Assembly: GCA_013821605.1 (NCBI GenBank)
Contig: JACDGP010000020.1
Location: forward strand, 1-55,226
DNA: 55,226 bases
Reading direction: 5' to 3'
Origin: Herpetosiphonaceae bacterium
GTDB taxonomy: Bacteria; Chloroflexota; Chloroflexia; Chloroflexales; Kallotenuaceae
The position numbers and the translations under genes were made by a program. The notes beneath the pieces were generated by a model. The model was not told the origin of the DNA. It saw only the letters and a list, made by a program, of their open reading frames with translations, and ran no database searches. The first letter of the stretch is position 1, and every line of letters begins with the position of its first letter. Below are positions 34,728-43,159 of this stretch, in pieces.

Positions 34728-35531
34728 TTATAGCTGGAGTGCCAGCAACAACACGCCCACCACCGCCAGCGGTACCAGCAAGTTCCACCACCAGCGTAAT
34801 CCCCAATGGAGCCGTTGCTCGACCACGGTGCCCCGCAAGCCGCGCCCGATCGCTGCCAAGGCGATGATGGTGATCACTTGCGCCAAGGTGGCGAGCGGCA
34901 TTGCCACCCCTGTCACGACCACCATGAACGTTGCTGCCAGTGCCAGCAGCGTGGTTTCTCGTAGCGTAAGGAGCAACGCAGCCACCGGATGAGTTGGACG
35001 GGGCAAGCTTTTGGTCCACGCCGACGGCTTGGCCGGGCCAAACGGTGGCCAGTTCAACGCAAGCGGGAGTGCGAGCAGCCCTGCGACCGTCGCTACGGCG
35101 CGCGCTACGACGTTGCCCTCGAGCGCTGCGCTCCATGCGACGCTCACTCCGAGCCACAGTGCCGCCCGTCCAGCCATCGTAAGCTGTGCTTCTCGCGTGG
35201 CCAGCCGGTTGATCTGTGGATCAGCATGACTAAGGGCCGGTAGCAACCATAGCAGCTGTGATGCCTCGATCAACCCCCACAACAGCCATAGGTTGGGTCG
35301 CGGTGCCCCTGCCGCTGCCATCGGCCAGGGCAACAAGGCCAGCGCTGTTGCCTGAGCAGCTACCGCCCCCAGCCAGCTTAAAGGCGTCGCCGCCTGACCC
35401 AGCCCAACGATCCCCCGGATGAGCAGGCCAAGCCGACCATGCACGAGCCCCATCACGACTATAAGTACTACCACCCATAGTATGCCAGTATACAGCAGCA
35501 CCAGTCCCAAACTATGCAGAATGTCTTGCAC
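34728..35531 (-). CDS. NuoH/HyfC-like membrane subunit, divergent
   Basis: About 267 residues (GTG start at 35531), with about eight transmembrane helices such as LGLVLLYTGILWVVVLIVVMGLV and LLALAATFMVVVTGVAMPLATLAQVITIIALA. Position and the pattern LWGLIEASQLLWLLPALSHADPQINRLATREAQLTMAGRAAL correspond to the NuoH/HyfC region that reads AE..R.PFD..EAE.EL..GY..EYSG in complex I. Most of the acidic residues of that quinone-site loop appear missing. It lies between the small-subunit gene and the response regulator. Membership in the complex is firm by context; function of the loop is doubtful. Confidence 0.72.
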   Translation of the reverse strand: MQDILHSLGLVLLYTGILWVVVLIVVMGLVHGRLGLLIRGIVGLGQAATPLSWLGAVAAQATALALLPWPMAAAGAPRPNLWLLWGLIEASQLLWLLPALSHADPQINRLATREAQLTMAGRAALWLGVSVAWSAALEGNVVARAVATVAGLLALPLALNWPPFGPAKPSAWTKSLPRPTHPVAALLLTLRETTLLALAATFMVVVTGVAMPLATLAQVITIIALAAIGRGLRGTVVEQRLHWGLRWWWNLLVPLAVVGVLLLALQL

Positions 35532-35553
35532 GGTTAGGGCCTCATCTGAGCAC

Positions 35554-35937
35554 TCATGGTCGCTCCTGCACGGCGCGTAGCAGCACATCGACAATCACCT
35601 TAGGGACCGGCGGGCAGCCGTCGACTCGGCCATTCACCATAATTTGCTGCTCCTGATCCTCCCCAGCCCATTGGCCGATGCCGCCCTGCCCGAACGGTGT
35701 ACCGTGCAGTGCACAACGCCCGACGACGACCAACGGCAGGTGCGCACAATACGTTTTCAGTGTTCGTCGCAACGCGCCCTGGATCGCAGGCATGGCAGCT
35801 CCGGTCAGGGCCACCACCTGTGCCTCGGCCGGGGTTTGGGTTAATGCCAGCTCCGGCGCTGCAGCTACGGTCGCCTGTAGCTCGGCTCCACAGCCGCCGC
35901 AGCCACCGGCGTCCAGATGAAAAACATAGATCGGCAC
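35554..35937 (-). CDS. NuoB/HyfI-like small subunit with [4Fe-4S] site
   Basis: A 127-residue hydrogenase/complex-I small subunit. Four cysteines in family positions are kept: C13 and C16 in LDAGGCGGCGAEL, C75 in VVVGRCALHG and C108 in VDGCPPVPKVIVD. These match the proximal (N2-type) cluster ligands of group 4 hydrogenases (CxxC, GxC, PGCPP). C64 is extra. It starts MPIYVFHLDAGG and lacks any export signal, so it faces the cytoplasm. It abuts the preceding NuoN-like gene without a gap. Confidence 0.82.
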   Translation of the reverse strand: MPIYVFHLDAGGCGGCGAELQATVAAAPELALTQTPAEAQVVALTGAAMPAIQGALRRTLKTYCAHLPLVVVGRCALHGTPFGQGGIGQWAGEDQEQQIMVNGRVDGCPPVPKVIVDVLLRAVQERP

Positions 35938-37335
35938 TTATCCCGCTCCTACGAAGGGTAGCCCCTGTGTAATCGTCGTGATCGGTTCGAGAAACAGATG
36001 AGGAAACAGGCCGCCTACCACGCCCAGGCCGATCAGCACGAGCAGCAATAGTCGTAAGGATAGCGGTGCATAATCGGGCACAACGGTCGGCAACAGCTGA
36101 ACCTCATCATACGAGGCCGGATCAGCAGTGGCTACTTGCGGGCGCAGCAAGAAATTCTGGATCAGCTGTGCCACTGCCAGTGCCAGCAAGAGCAGGCCAA
36201 TACCCCCCACGGCCAACACCTGCGGGTGACGGCGCAACGCTCCAATCACCAGTGCCAGCGGGGTAAAACCTTGCAACGGCGGCACGCCTAGCAGCGTCAG
36301 CAGCGCCATCATCAAGCCGGTCGCCGCCAATGGTCGTTCGCGTAACAAGCTTGCCGTCTCGGTGCGACCGGCCACACGCCGCTCAAGCAAGCTCAGGCTC
36401 ACGACCAGCAACGCTACACTCAAACCGTGTCCGATCAGTAGTGCCAGCGCGCCCACCACGCCCAGCTGTTGGCTGCTTGCGAGCCCCAGTGCGATGAAGC
36501 CCCAATGTGCTGTCAAGATGAACATCAGCGCGCGGCGCGGTGGAGCCAGCAGTGCCCACGCCCCGCCACCCAGGACCGTAATGCTCCCCAGCGCCAGCAC
36601 CAGTTGCTGGCTCAGCGGGTTACTCAACAGCTCAGGCTGGACATCCAGCGTTGTGACGATCAGCAATAATGCTAGCAGCTGGAGGCTACCGGTCACCAGC
36701 CCCAACGCCGGCAGTGTTGTTTCTGCGGCAAGCTCGGGTAGCGCCAGGTGAAATGGCACCAACCCCAGCAGCAACGCCCAGCCCAACACAATCAAAGCGA
36801 GGGCGAGCCGTTGGCCGGGCACTGCTGTCTGCAGCATCAGCCCAATGAACAGCAGGGTCACGCCCAGGAACACGAGCAGCAGAAACTTGAGTGCCGTGCC
36901 GATTGTTGCTGGCGCGGTCAGAGCCGCACTTGTGCTGGGCAGGTCCAGGATCAGCCAGACGGCTAGGCTCCCGGCGATCAGCATCAGGACCGTCCCCAGC
37001 AGGGGTGTTGCCAACAGCGCAATGCCGGCTCCACAACTCAACAGCAACAGTGCGATCGCCGGGGTATGTTCGCCCTGTGGCAGGGCGCAGCTGACCAGCA
37101 GGCTGACCAACGTCCCCGCGACCACGAGGCCGAAGACCAGTTGGGCACTACCTCCGAGCACCACGCTCAAGCCCAGGACGCGTAATGGATCATCGACTGG
37201 CGAGCGCATCACGATCAGCAGTTCGACCAGCGTTGCTGCGCTCGCCAGTGCTGCGGCGAAGGCTGCTGCACGCCGCAACAGCCAGCAACTGCCAGCCATC
37301 GCACACGGCCAGGCGATCAGCAGTACCGCATTCAT
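35938..37335 (-). CDS. NuoN/HyfF-like antiporter-type membrane subunit
   Basis: A 465-residue polytopic protein with roughly 13 helices. LALALIVLGWALLLGLVPFHLALPELAAET corresponds to helix 7 of NuoL/M/N, which normally reads K.xxxPFHxW; the lysine is not there. LAPPRRALMFILTAHWGFIALGLASS matches the helix 8/9 region (xxKRxLAYSSIxHxGxxLxGL) with Arg in place. GHGLSVALLVVSLSLLERR matches HAxxKxxLF, again without Lys. The start codon overlaps the stop of the HyfE-like gene by 4 bases (ATGA). It is a membrane-arm subunit by homology; proton translocation is doubtful. Confidence 0.8.
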   Translation of the reverse strand: MNAVLLIAWPCAMAGSCWLLRRAAAFAAALASAATLVELLIVMRSPVDDPLRVLGLSVVLGGSAQLVFGLVVAGTLVSLLVSCALPQGEHTPAIALLLLSCGAGIALLATPLLGTVLMLIAGSLAVWLILDLPSTSAALTAPATIGTALKFLLLVFLGVTLLFIGLMLQTAVPGQRLALALIVLGWALLLGLVPFHLALPELAAETTLPALGLVTGSLQLLALLLIVTTLDVQPELLSNPLSQQLVLALGSITVLGGGAWALLAPPRRALMFILTAHWGFIALGLASSQQLGVVGALALLIGHGLSVALLVVSLSLLERRVAGRTETASLLRERPLAATGLMMALLTLLGVPPLQGFTPLALVIGALRRHPQVLAVGGIGLLLLALAVAQLIQNFLLRPQVATADPASYDEVQLLPTVVPDYAPLSLRLLLLVLIGLGVVGGLFPHLFLEPITTITQGLPFVGAG

Positions 37336-38084
37336 CGTAGGGTGCCCCCCGGCTGCCTGCTCACGAGCCCTTCCCGCTGGCTGTACAGCTCATCGAGATC
37401 CAACGTTTGCAGCCGACCATACAACAGTCCGCATAGGTAGGCCACGACCAGTGCGAGGACGATCATGGCGATATGCAGCAGAGCCAGCACCGGCAGCCCA
37501 ATACTCGTGCTCCCATCCAGGTAGAAGAGCTGTAAGCCGAGGCCGATCAGCAAGATGCCGCCGCCCAGCTTCAGCATATCCTGCGCGATGATCAATTGTA
37601 TCATTCCGGCCAGCACCAACAAGGTCCAGCTATACTGCGCATCCAGCGAGCCGCCCGCCGCACCGGTCAAGCGATATATGTGCGGCAGGAGCGTGGTGGC
37701 TACGAGGGCGATCACGAAGCCCGCTACCGGTAGCAGGTAGTCACTCCATTCCGCCGGCTGCGCGAGCCGGAAGGAGCGGCGGGCAACCCGCCGTAGCTCC
37801 ATCAGACTAACCTCATCAAGCTGTTCTGGCCGTTCGTCGCGCCCAAAGGTTAAGCCGGTCACGAGCAAGATGCCGACGACCACCACACCACTCACGACCT
37901 CAGCGAGTGGCAGGATCCAACGCGTGATGCCCAAGGCGAGGTCGGTCGCCAGCGGTTGCTGGAAGAGGAAGCCTGCGACACACATATATACCACCAGCAA
38001 GGCGACCACTAGCCACAACCACTGCCGCGCCAGCAACATCCCGCCCGTGGCCAGCGCCAGCCCACTCAACAAGAGCCAGTCCAT
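37332..38084 (-). CDS. HyfE-like membrane subunit
   Basis: A 250-residue membrane protein with about seven helices (LLLSGLALATGGMLLA, LWLVVALLVVYMCVAGFLF, ILPLAEVVSGVVVVGILLVTGL, YLLPVAGFVIALVATTLLPHIY, LLVLAGMIQLIIAQDMLKLGGG, IGLPVLALLHIAMIVLALVVAYLCGLLYG). A charged cytoplasmic loop near 80-115 (GRDERPEQLDEVSLMELRRVARR) follows the third helix. Length and position between HyfB- and HyfF-like genes agree with hydrogenase-4 component E, itself a NuoK-like protein. The start is 2 bases after the stop of the HyfB-like gene. Confidence 0.7.
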   Translation of the reverse strand: MDWLLLSGLALATGGMLLARQWLWLVVALLVVYMCVAGFLFQQPLATDLALGITRWILPLAEVVSGVVVVGILLVTGLTFGRDERPEQLDEVSLMELRRVARRSFRLAQPAEWSDYLLPVAGFVIALVATTLLPHIYRLTGAAGGSLDAQYSWTLLVLAGMIQLIIAQDMLKLGGGILLIGLGLQLFYLDGSTSIGLPVLALLHIAMIVLALVVAYLCGLLYGRLQTLDLDELYSQREGLVSRQPGGTLR

Positions 38085-38086
38085 GT

Positions 38087-39772
38087 TTATGGCCCGCTAC
38101 CACTGGCCACGGCCAGCAACACCACAATGACGACTGCCAGCACGAGGCTTAGGTAGTAGCGCCGGGCGAGGAGACGCGTCAGTGGTTGAGCTGTCGTCGC
38201 CATACGCGTAAGGACTTGTTCACTGCTATGCAACACCGCTTGGAAGGCGTCGAGGACGTTTGGAGCGAGCACCGCTCGTAAGCCGCTCCAGGGGAGCGCC
38301 CAGCCGGGCTCCTTGTCAAGCGGTTCACCTCCGGCAAAGACCGGCGGCGCTTCCGTCTGGCGTAGTCGCCGGTTCGCTAACGCCAAAAGGAGCAGTGCGC
38401 TACATATCCGTAGACCGCCAGCTATGATCGTTTGCGGCACGATCCGGCCCGGCTCCAGCAGCAACAGCTGCACGATGTCCCACACGCTGCCAAGCACAAG
38501 CACGAGTGCTCCTAACAGCGCGGGCATGCTCCCTGGTTCACTGTTGTGTTGCACTCCTGCATATGCCGGGCGACGAATACAAGCCGCCAGCGGCGGTATC
38601 AGGGCCAGGGCCAGCAGAGCATGCGCGGCAAATACGACTGCGACCAAGGCACCGGGTAGACGCGCAAGCAACTGGGCATGCAGCAGGTAACCCGCCAGCA
38701 GTGGGGCTCCGGCCACCGAAGCTGCGGCCACCCCATAGATCAAGGCGACCCGGCGCAGGGGTGTTGTGAATGGCGGCAGGTCAGCAATCTGGGCCGTGCC
38801 AGCTGCTTGTTCGAGCGCACTTACTGCCCAGCCGAGTAGTACGGTGCTCCAAGTGGCATGAATCAGCAATGCCAGGGCCGGGCCACGCCCCCCTAGCGCC
38901 AAGCCCACCAGACCCAATTGGGCCGTCCACTGTCCGGCGACGATTTGGCTCAGCCGGGTGGCCGTAACAGCCCAGACCGCACCCCCCACCAGTAGCAGGA
39001 TACCCCCCAATGAGCAGGCCACAAAAGCCGTGGGTGACCAGATACCCGGGGTTGTGGTCATGCTATGGACCAGCAACCAGCCACCCAGTGTTGGCAAGCC
39101 CAGCACAAGTGCGAGCGTTTGCAGCAAGGCTGGTACGCGCCCCCGCCCAATGCGTAGCGGACCGCTGCACAATAAGAGCAAGCAGCCCAGAGCCCACACC
39201 GGGGTCGTCGTGAGCAGGGTTGCATCCCACATCGTTGCTGCTGCCAGCGTCAGGGAGCCTGCAACGAGCGGCATGATCCCGCCAACCGTCGTGCCACGAT
39301 CACTCGGCACACTGCTTAGCTCAATTAGCAGACCACCTAGCCCGGCCATCCCGACCCCGGCTACAGCGACCAGCCCATTGACCGCCCCAATGGTTACGCA
39401 ACTACCCGTGACGACGAACAACAATCCCAGCACGGAGAGGGTCCCGCTTTTGGCTCCTGCAGCTACAGGCAAGCCATATGCGGCGATGCCGCCAGCTCCC
39501 AGCAGCAGCACTACGACCATCATCAGATCACGTCCCGCACTCCACTCCATCGCTAGGTCGCTTGAGCGCAGGCCAATGCCCAACCAATCCACCGATGGCG
39601 TTCGCAGTGGCCAGCCCCAGCGTGGCAGGAGTGCTGCACCGGCTGCTAGCAGCAGCAGCAGCATATTCATCCAGGTGAGCTGGCGCACCGTCACGCGCCC
39701 ATTGGCCAGCAGGACGATGACGATCCCCAGCAGCGGGAGCAGCAGCGAAGCGAGCGGCAATTGGAGTGTCAT
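38087..39772 (-). CDS. NuoL/HyfB-like antiporter-type membrane subunit
   Basis: A 561-residue polytopic protein with about 14 helices. The start is the ATG at 39772, which overlaps the stop of the large-subunit gene as ATGA; a GTG at 39784 is the alternative. Helix 7 reads LGCLLLLCSGPLRIGRGRVPALLQT where NuoL has AKSAQxPxHxWLPDAMxxPTPVSA. Helix 8 reads ATRLSQIVAGQWTAQLGLVGLALGG where NuoL has DLKRxLAYSTxSQxGYMxxALG. A later stretch, HATWSTVLLGWAVSALEQ, matches HAxxKAxLFLxAGSVIH. In all three the conserved lysine is absent by eye. The C-terminal helix is followed by no lateral extension. Confidence 0.78.
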   Translation of the reverse strand: MTLQLPLASLLLPLLGIVIVLLANGRVTVRQLTWMNMLLLLLAAGAALLPRWGWPLRTPSVDWLGIGLRSSDLAMEWSAGRDLMMVVVLLLGAGGIAAYGLPVAAGAKSGTLSVLGLLFVVTGSCVTIGAVNGLVAVAGVGMAGLGGLLIELSSVPSDRGTTVGGIMPLVAGSLTLAAATMWDATLLTTTPVWALGCLLLLCSGPLRIGRGRVPALLQTLALVLGLPTLGGWLLVHSMTTTPGIWSPTAFVACSLGGILLLVGGAVWAVTATRLSQIVAGQWTAQLGLVGLALGGRGPALALLIHATWSTVLLGWAVSALEQAAGTAQIADLPPFTTPLRRVALIYGVAAASVAGAPLLAGYLLHAQLLARLPGALVAVVFAAHALLALALIPPLAACIRRPAYAGVQHNSEPGSMPALLGALVLVLGSVWDIVQLLLLEPGRIVPQTIIAGGLRICSALLLLALANRRLRQTEAPPVFAGGEPLDKEPGWALPWSGLRAVLAPNVLDAFQAVLHSSEQVLTRMATTAQPLTRLLARRYYLSLVLAVVIVVLLAVASGSGP

Positions 39773-40845
39773 GCTTCCGCGCACGTTACACAGGACGCTA
39801 GGGATGCGATAACGAGGGGTCCATCTTCCGCTGCTTGACCCACCAGCAAAGCCCGTAGCAACCAGCGATCAGCCAACTGCGGACCATCGATGATAACCTC
39901 GGTCAACTGTACGCCATCACTGCGCAGCATATAGCGTAACGGACCGGTCGGTGCCTCGACCTCCACCGTCGCACTGCCCTCTGGCAGGGAATCCAGTGGG
40001 TCGCCACGCCACAGTCCCTCCGGTAACTCCTGGAGCAGTCGCTGCGCCAAGCTGATACTTTCATAGCTTTCGAGCAGCCAGATAAACAAACGACTTTGCA
40101 CATCGCCGCCCCGCTGCTGGACCAGCCGGGGTTGCCATACATCATAACCTGCATAGGGTGCATCACGTCGAATGTCGGTGCTTGAGCCGGCGGCCCGTGC
40201 AAAGACCCCGCGTACGGCAAATTGCGCCATCAAGGTAGCGCTCAGCGTGCCGATGCCGCCGGTGCGCGTGCTTAAGCCGCGCGTATGAATGAGTCCTTCG
40301 ATCACCTGTCGTAGCTCGCGCTCCTGCTTGCCGAGCAACGCCCGCAGTGCGCGTACTTCGTCACTATGGAGATCATGCTGGACGCCGCCGGGTAGCGCGA
40401 ACTCATGAACGCACCGCTGGCCGGTCAACATTTGCAGCCCTTGGAGCGTGGCTTCGTGAAGCTTCAGCAGCGTCGTATGGACCAGCTCCAGACCCAGCAG
40501 TTCGACAACGCCCGCCGCAGCGTGTACATGCGAGGCGACCCGTTCACCTTCCGCAACCAGCAAGCGTAACACCTGCGCTCGCGGCGGCACCTCAAGCCCG
40601 GCGATGGCTTCCAGCGCCAATGTCCAGGCCAGCAGATGATGATGTCCGTGGACGCCACAGATGCGGCTCACGAGGGGGGCGGTGTTACGAAGATCAAGCC
40701 GCAGGAGGCGCACGGCACAATCGCGAGCGGCGTAGCCATCGCGGAGTTCGATCTCCGTGATCCGCTCGTCATCGACGTGCAAGCTGATTCGTTGTGGTCC
40801 GCGCCACACCGTGCCAAACGGCCCGAGCGCAAGTTGGTATGCCAC
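39769..40845 (-). CDS. Group 4 [NiFe]-hydrogenase large subunit/NuoD-like protein with altered metal motif
   Basis: A 358-residue protein, first gene of the operon. The N-terminal motif reads SRICGVHGHHHLL: C63 is kept, but the second Cys of RxCGxCxxxH is H66, and H70 is kept. The C-terminus ASCVTCAEA keeps the CxxC pair (C352, C355), but the usual Asp before it (DPCxxC) is Ala. Other parts match HycE/NuoD (HVHAAAGVVELLGLE, EFALPGGVQHDL, TRTGGIGTLSA). The start is GTG at 40845 behind GAAGGGCG. With three of four Ni-Fe cysteines, it may bind a different metal or be an energy-converting-hydrogenase-related (Ehr) type protein. Confidence 0.82.
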   Translation of the reverse strand: MAYQLALGPFGTVWRGPQRISLHVDDERITEIELRDGYAARDCAVRLLRLDLRNTAPLVSRICGVHGHHHLLAWTLALEAIAGLEVPPRAQVLRLLVAEGERVASHVHAAAGVVELLGLELVHTTLLKLHEATLQGLQMLTGQRCVHEFALPGGVQHDLHSDEVRALRALLGKQERELRQVIEGLIHTRGLSTRTGGIGTLSATLMAQFAVRGVFARAAGSSTDIRRDAPYAGYDVWQPRLVQQRGGDVQSRLFIWLLESYESISLAQRLLQELPEGLWRGDPLDSLPEGSATVEVEAPTGPLRYMLRSDGVQLTEVIIDGPQLADRWLLRALLVGQAAEDGPLVIASLASCVTCAEA

Positions 40846-40876
40846 GGTTCGCCCTTCGCTTAGGGGTCGGGCGGCG

Positions 40877-40885
40877 ATTATACCA
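40877..40885 (-). promoter_or_regulatory. Extended -10 promoter for hydrogenase-like operon
   Basis: On the minus strand the sequence reads TGGTATAAT, a perfect extended -10 element, about 32 bases before the GTG start of the large-subunit gene. No clear -35 was found at the proper distance, which fits the extended type. Confidence 0.5.
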
Positions 40886-40886
40886 T

Positions 40887-40903
40887 AGCCCGGTTGACGG
40901 GCT
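40887..40903 (-). terminator. Small hairpin after rlmN
   Basis: AGCCCG and CGGGCT form a 6-bp perfect stem around a 5-base loop, 6 bases after the rlmN stop on the minus strand and just before the -10 element of the next operon. No T-run follows. Confidence 0.4.
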
Positions 40904-40908
40904 CCCTC

Positions 40909-41985
40909 TCAGGCTACTACGAGTGGCATCCCCGCGGGAAGTGCTGCCAATTGGCCGCAGGCTGCTGCGATCTCCAGGCCTCGTTCAACACGCACGGTAC
41001 ACGGAATGCCGCGCTCGACCAGGACCTGCTGAAAGGTCTCGACCTGTCGCCGGTGCGACCGGTGCAGCGGCGTGCCCGGCACCGGGTTCCACGGAATCAA
41101 GTTCACGTGGCACAACATGCCGCCGACCAGATCGGCCAGTTCTGCGGCTAGTTCGCGTGTGTCATTCTGGCCCTGCAACAGCACATATTCAAACGAGACT
41201 CGTCGTCGTGTCCGCTCAATGTATTCTTGGACGGCAGCTAACAACTCATGCAACGGGAAGCGCTGGTTAACCGGCATCAATGCCGACCGCAACTGATCAC
41301 TGGGCGCATGGAGCGAAACGGCCAGGTTAACCGGCAGCGTCTCACTCGCTAAACGGTGTATGCCGGGCACCAATCCCACTGTCGAGACCGTCATATTGCG
41401 GGCACCAAAGTTGAAGCCCTGGGGATCATGCAGGCGCTCGACGGCTGCCCACCAGCGATCATAGTTCGCGAAAGGCTCACCCATGCCCATAAATACCAGA
41501 TTCGTGAGGTGCGCGCCGTTCGTCCGCAGGACACGCTGCATATGCAGCACCTGTTCCACGATCTCGCCCGTCGAAACGTTGCGCAGCAGCCCCATCTGGC
41601 CGGTCGCACAAAAAACGCAGCCCATTGCACAGCCGGCCTGCGTCGATACGCACACCGTCGCCCGCTCCGGGTAGCGCATCAGTACCGTTTCGATTACCGC
41701 CTCGCCTGGCAAGGCCCATAATGCTTTGCGCGTATCACCACTGTCGGCCATCTGCTCGCGCCGCAGGTCCAGGCTACCGAGACGGGTCTCCTCAGCCAGG
41801 CGCGCCCTCAACGCTACGGGCAGATCGGTCATCGCCTCAAACGAAGCTGCCAGGTTAACATATAGCTGGCGGTAGAGTTGCCGTGCACGAAATGTGGGCT
41901 GCCCCCAGCCTTGGAGCAGCGCCTCAAGCTCCGGCAGCGTATAGTCGTATACATTGGGTTTCAGTTGTTGTATTTGCTTTAACAT
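40909..41985 (-). CDS. rlmN: 23S rRNA (adenine-2503-C2)-methyltransferase
   Basis: A 358-residue radical SAM enzyme methylating A2503 of 23S rRNA and A37 of some tRNAs. The start is the ATG at 41985 ([20 protein letters not shown]), which gives normal family length; a longer frame to 42186 has no homology-like content. The [4Fe-4S]/SAM motif is [19 protein letters not shown] (CxxxCxxC). Before it lie [15 protein letters not shown] and [17 protein letters not shown]-like features, then [10 protein letters not shown] and [13 protein letters not shown] near the end. A Cys near the C-terminus ([21 protein letters not shown]) holds the catalytic site. Confidence 0.95.
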   Translation of the reverse strand: MLKQIQQLKPNVYDYTLPELEALLQGWGQPTFRARQLYRQLYVNLAASFEAMTDLPVALRARLAEETRLGSLDLRREQMADSGDTRKALWALPGEAVIETVLMRYPERATVCVSTQAGCAMGCVFCATGQMGLLRNVSTGEIVEQVLHMQRVLRTNGAHLTNLVFMGMGEPFANYDRWWAAVERLHDPQGFNFGARNMTVSTVGLVPGIHRLASETLPVNLAVSLHAPSDQLRSALMPVNQRFPLHELLAAVQEYIERTRRRVSFEYVLLQGQNDTRELAAELADLVGGMLCHVNLIPWNPVPGTPLHRSHRRQVETFQQVLVERGIPCTVRVERGLEIAAACGQLAALPAGMPLVVA

Positions 41986-42058
41986 AATATAGCCGTATAT
42001 TGTACCATTCGCGGCTGTGGCCGCTCTGAGACGCGCGCTATGGGGAGATCTACTAATA

Positions 42059-42793
42059 ATGCTCGAAACGCTTGATCTATCGCTCAAGCTGCCCAAGGAC
42101 AAGTACAACGACCAGCTTGACGAACTCCAAGCTGCGTTGCGTACCCTCCACCTGCGCATGGTCGAACGGCATCGGCCCTTGATCATCGCTTACGAAGGCT
42201 GGGATGCGGCGGGCAAGGGTGGCAACATTAAGCGCTTGACCGAGCGGCTCGATCCACGCTTTATAACCGTCTATGGCATCAGCAAGCCGACACCGGAAGA
42301 GCTCGATCATCATTACCTGTGGCGCTTCTGGACCAAGCTCCCATCCCGCGATCATACCGTGATCTTCGACCGATCCTGGTATGGCCGGCTGCTGGTCGAA
42401 CGAGTCGAAGGCTTTGCGACGACCACCGAATGGCAGCGCGCCTATGATGAGATCAACGAGTTTGAGCGCTTGTTAAGCGATGACGGCGCGATCATCATCA
42501 AAATCTGGCTGCATGTATCGCCAGAAGAGCAACTGCGCCGCTTTGAAAGTCGCATGGCGGACCCGGCCAAGCGCTGGAAGATGAACGATGAAGATTGGCG
42601 CAACCGTGGCAAATGGGACGAATACCTCACCGCCGCCGAGGAAATGTTCACCCGCACCACCACGTCCTACGCTCCCTGGACCTTAGTGGAAGGGGATAAC
42701 AAGCGCTGGGCCCGCATCAAGGTCCTGCGAGCTGTCGTTGATCGTCTGCAACTAATCCTCGGCCCCGCGCCCGACGTGGCGAGCGCCACCTAA
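42059..42793 (+). CDS. ppk2: Polyphosphate kinase 2 family protein
   Basis: A 244-residue PPK2 that transfers phosphate between polyphosphate and nucleotides. The start is the ATG at 42059; a longer frame upstream is unlikely. The Walker A loop is [16 protein letters not shown]. Family motifs follow: [36 protein letters not shown] (with the Walker B Asp in FDRSWYGR), then [16 protein letters not shown] and [18 protein letters not shown], and [18 protein letters not shown] at the end. One-domain length fits PPK2 class I or III; direction (ADP or GDP synthesis, or AMP use) cannot be read off. It is divergent from rlmN. Confidence 0.93.
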   Translation: MLETLDLSLKLPKDKYNDQLDELQAALRTLHLRMVERHRPLIIAYEGWDAAGKGGNIKRLTERLDPRFITVYGISKPTPEELDHHYLWRFWTKLPSRDHTVIFDRSWYGRLLVERVEGFATTTEWQRAYDEINEFERLLSDDGAIIIKIWLHVSPEEQLRRFESRMADPAKRWKMNDEDWRNRGKWDEYLTAAEEMFTRTTTSYAPWTLVEGDNKRWARIKVLRAVVDRLQLILGPAPDVASAT

Positions 42794-42877
42794 AGGCATA
42801 CAGCAATCTGTCGTCATAATGCGTGACAACGCCGATCACAGCTGCCCTGCTCCTTGTGATCAACACTTTTTAACCTA

Positions 42878-42907
42878 TTGACAGCTCTACTACCGGGGGT
42901 ATATACT
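42878..42907 (+). promoter_or_regulatory. Sigma-70-type promoter upstream of leader ORF and BNR protein
   Basis: TTGACA (42878-42883) and TATACT (42902-42907) are separated by 18 bases. Transcription would start near 42914, about 240 bases before the BNR-protein start. This is the best consensus promoter seen in the window. Confidence 0.65.
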
Positions 42908-42916
42908 TATTATTAA

Positions 42917-42932
42917 TGGTACTTCGGTACCA
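42917..42932 (+). other. UUCG tetraloop hairpin at transcript start
   Basis: TGGTAC-TTCG-GTACCA is a perfect 6-bp stem with the very stable UUCG loop. It lies within about 5 bases of the expected start of transcription, so it would cap the 5' end of the leader RNA. Confidence 0.6.
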
Positions 42933-42959
42933 GACCCGTTCCCGGACTATTGGGGTATG

Positions 42960-42980
42960 AGGCAGCTGTACTGCTTTTTT
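42960..42980 (+). terminator. Attenuator-like terminator in leader
   Basis: AGGCAG pairs with CTGCTT (one G-T) around a CTGTA loop, with TTTTTT from 42975. It lies about 50 bases into the leader and would give a short RNA of about 65 bases unless read through. Confidence 0.5.
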
Positions 42981-43003
42981 AACACCCATTCCCAGGAGTC
43001 TCA

Positions 43004-43159
43004 ATGGAGCGACGACCACAACTCTGCTTAGACGACCACTGTTTTGTGTCGATCCGCACGCGGGCCCCGCCACTATGGAGGTATTACTTCGCGTCCACGC
43101 TGTCGATCCACCGGTCACTTCACGCAATCGACCCGCTCTCTAAGGGAGAATTTCGATGA
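43004..43159 (+). CDS. 51-residue leader ORF overlapping the BNR-protein start
   Basis: ATG at 43004 is preceded by AGGAG at the right distance. The frame runs 51 codons (begins MERRPQLCLDDHCF, ends DPLSKGEFR) and stops at TGA 43157-43159, overlapping the ATG of the next gene at 43156 (ATGA). The product is basic with no hydrophobic segment and no recognised family. The overlap implies translational coupling. The second gene also has its own AAGGGAG site inside this ORF, so the ORF could be regulatory or chance. Confidence 0.45.
   Translation: MERRPQLCLDDHCFVSIRTRAPPLWRYYFASTLSIHRSLHAIDPLSKGEFR

Noticed and set aside
38958-39812. 284-codon plus-strand frame opposite the NuoL-like gene
   Set aside because: Pro/Ser/Thr-rich low-complexity translation typical of the antisense of hydrophobic GC-rich genes.
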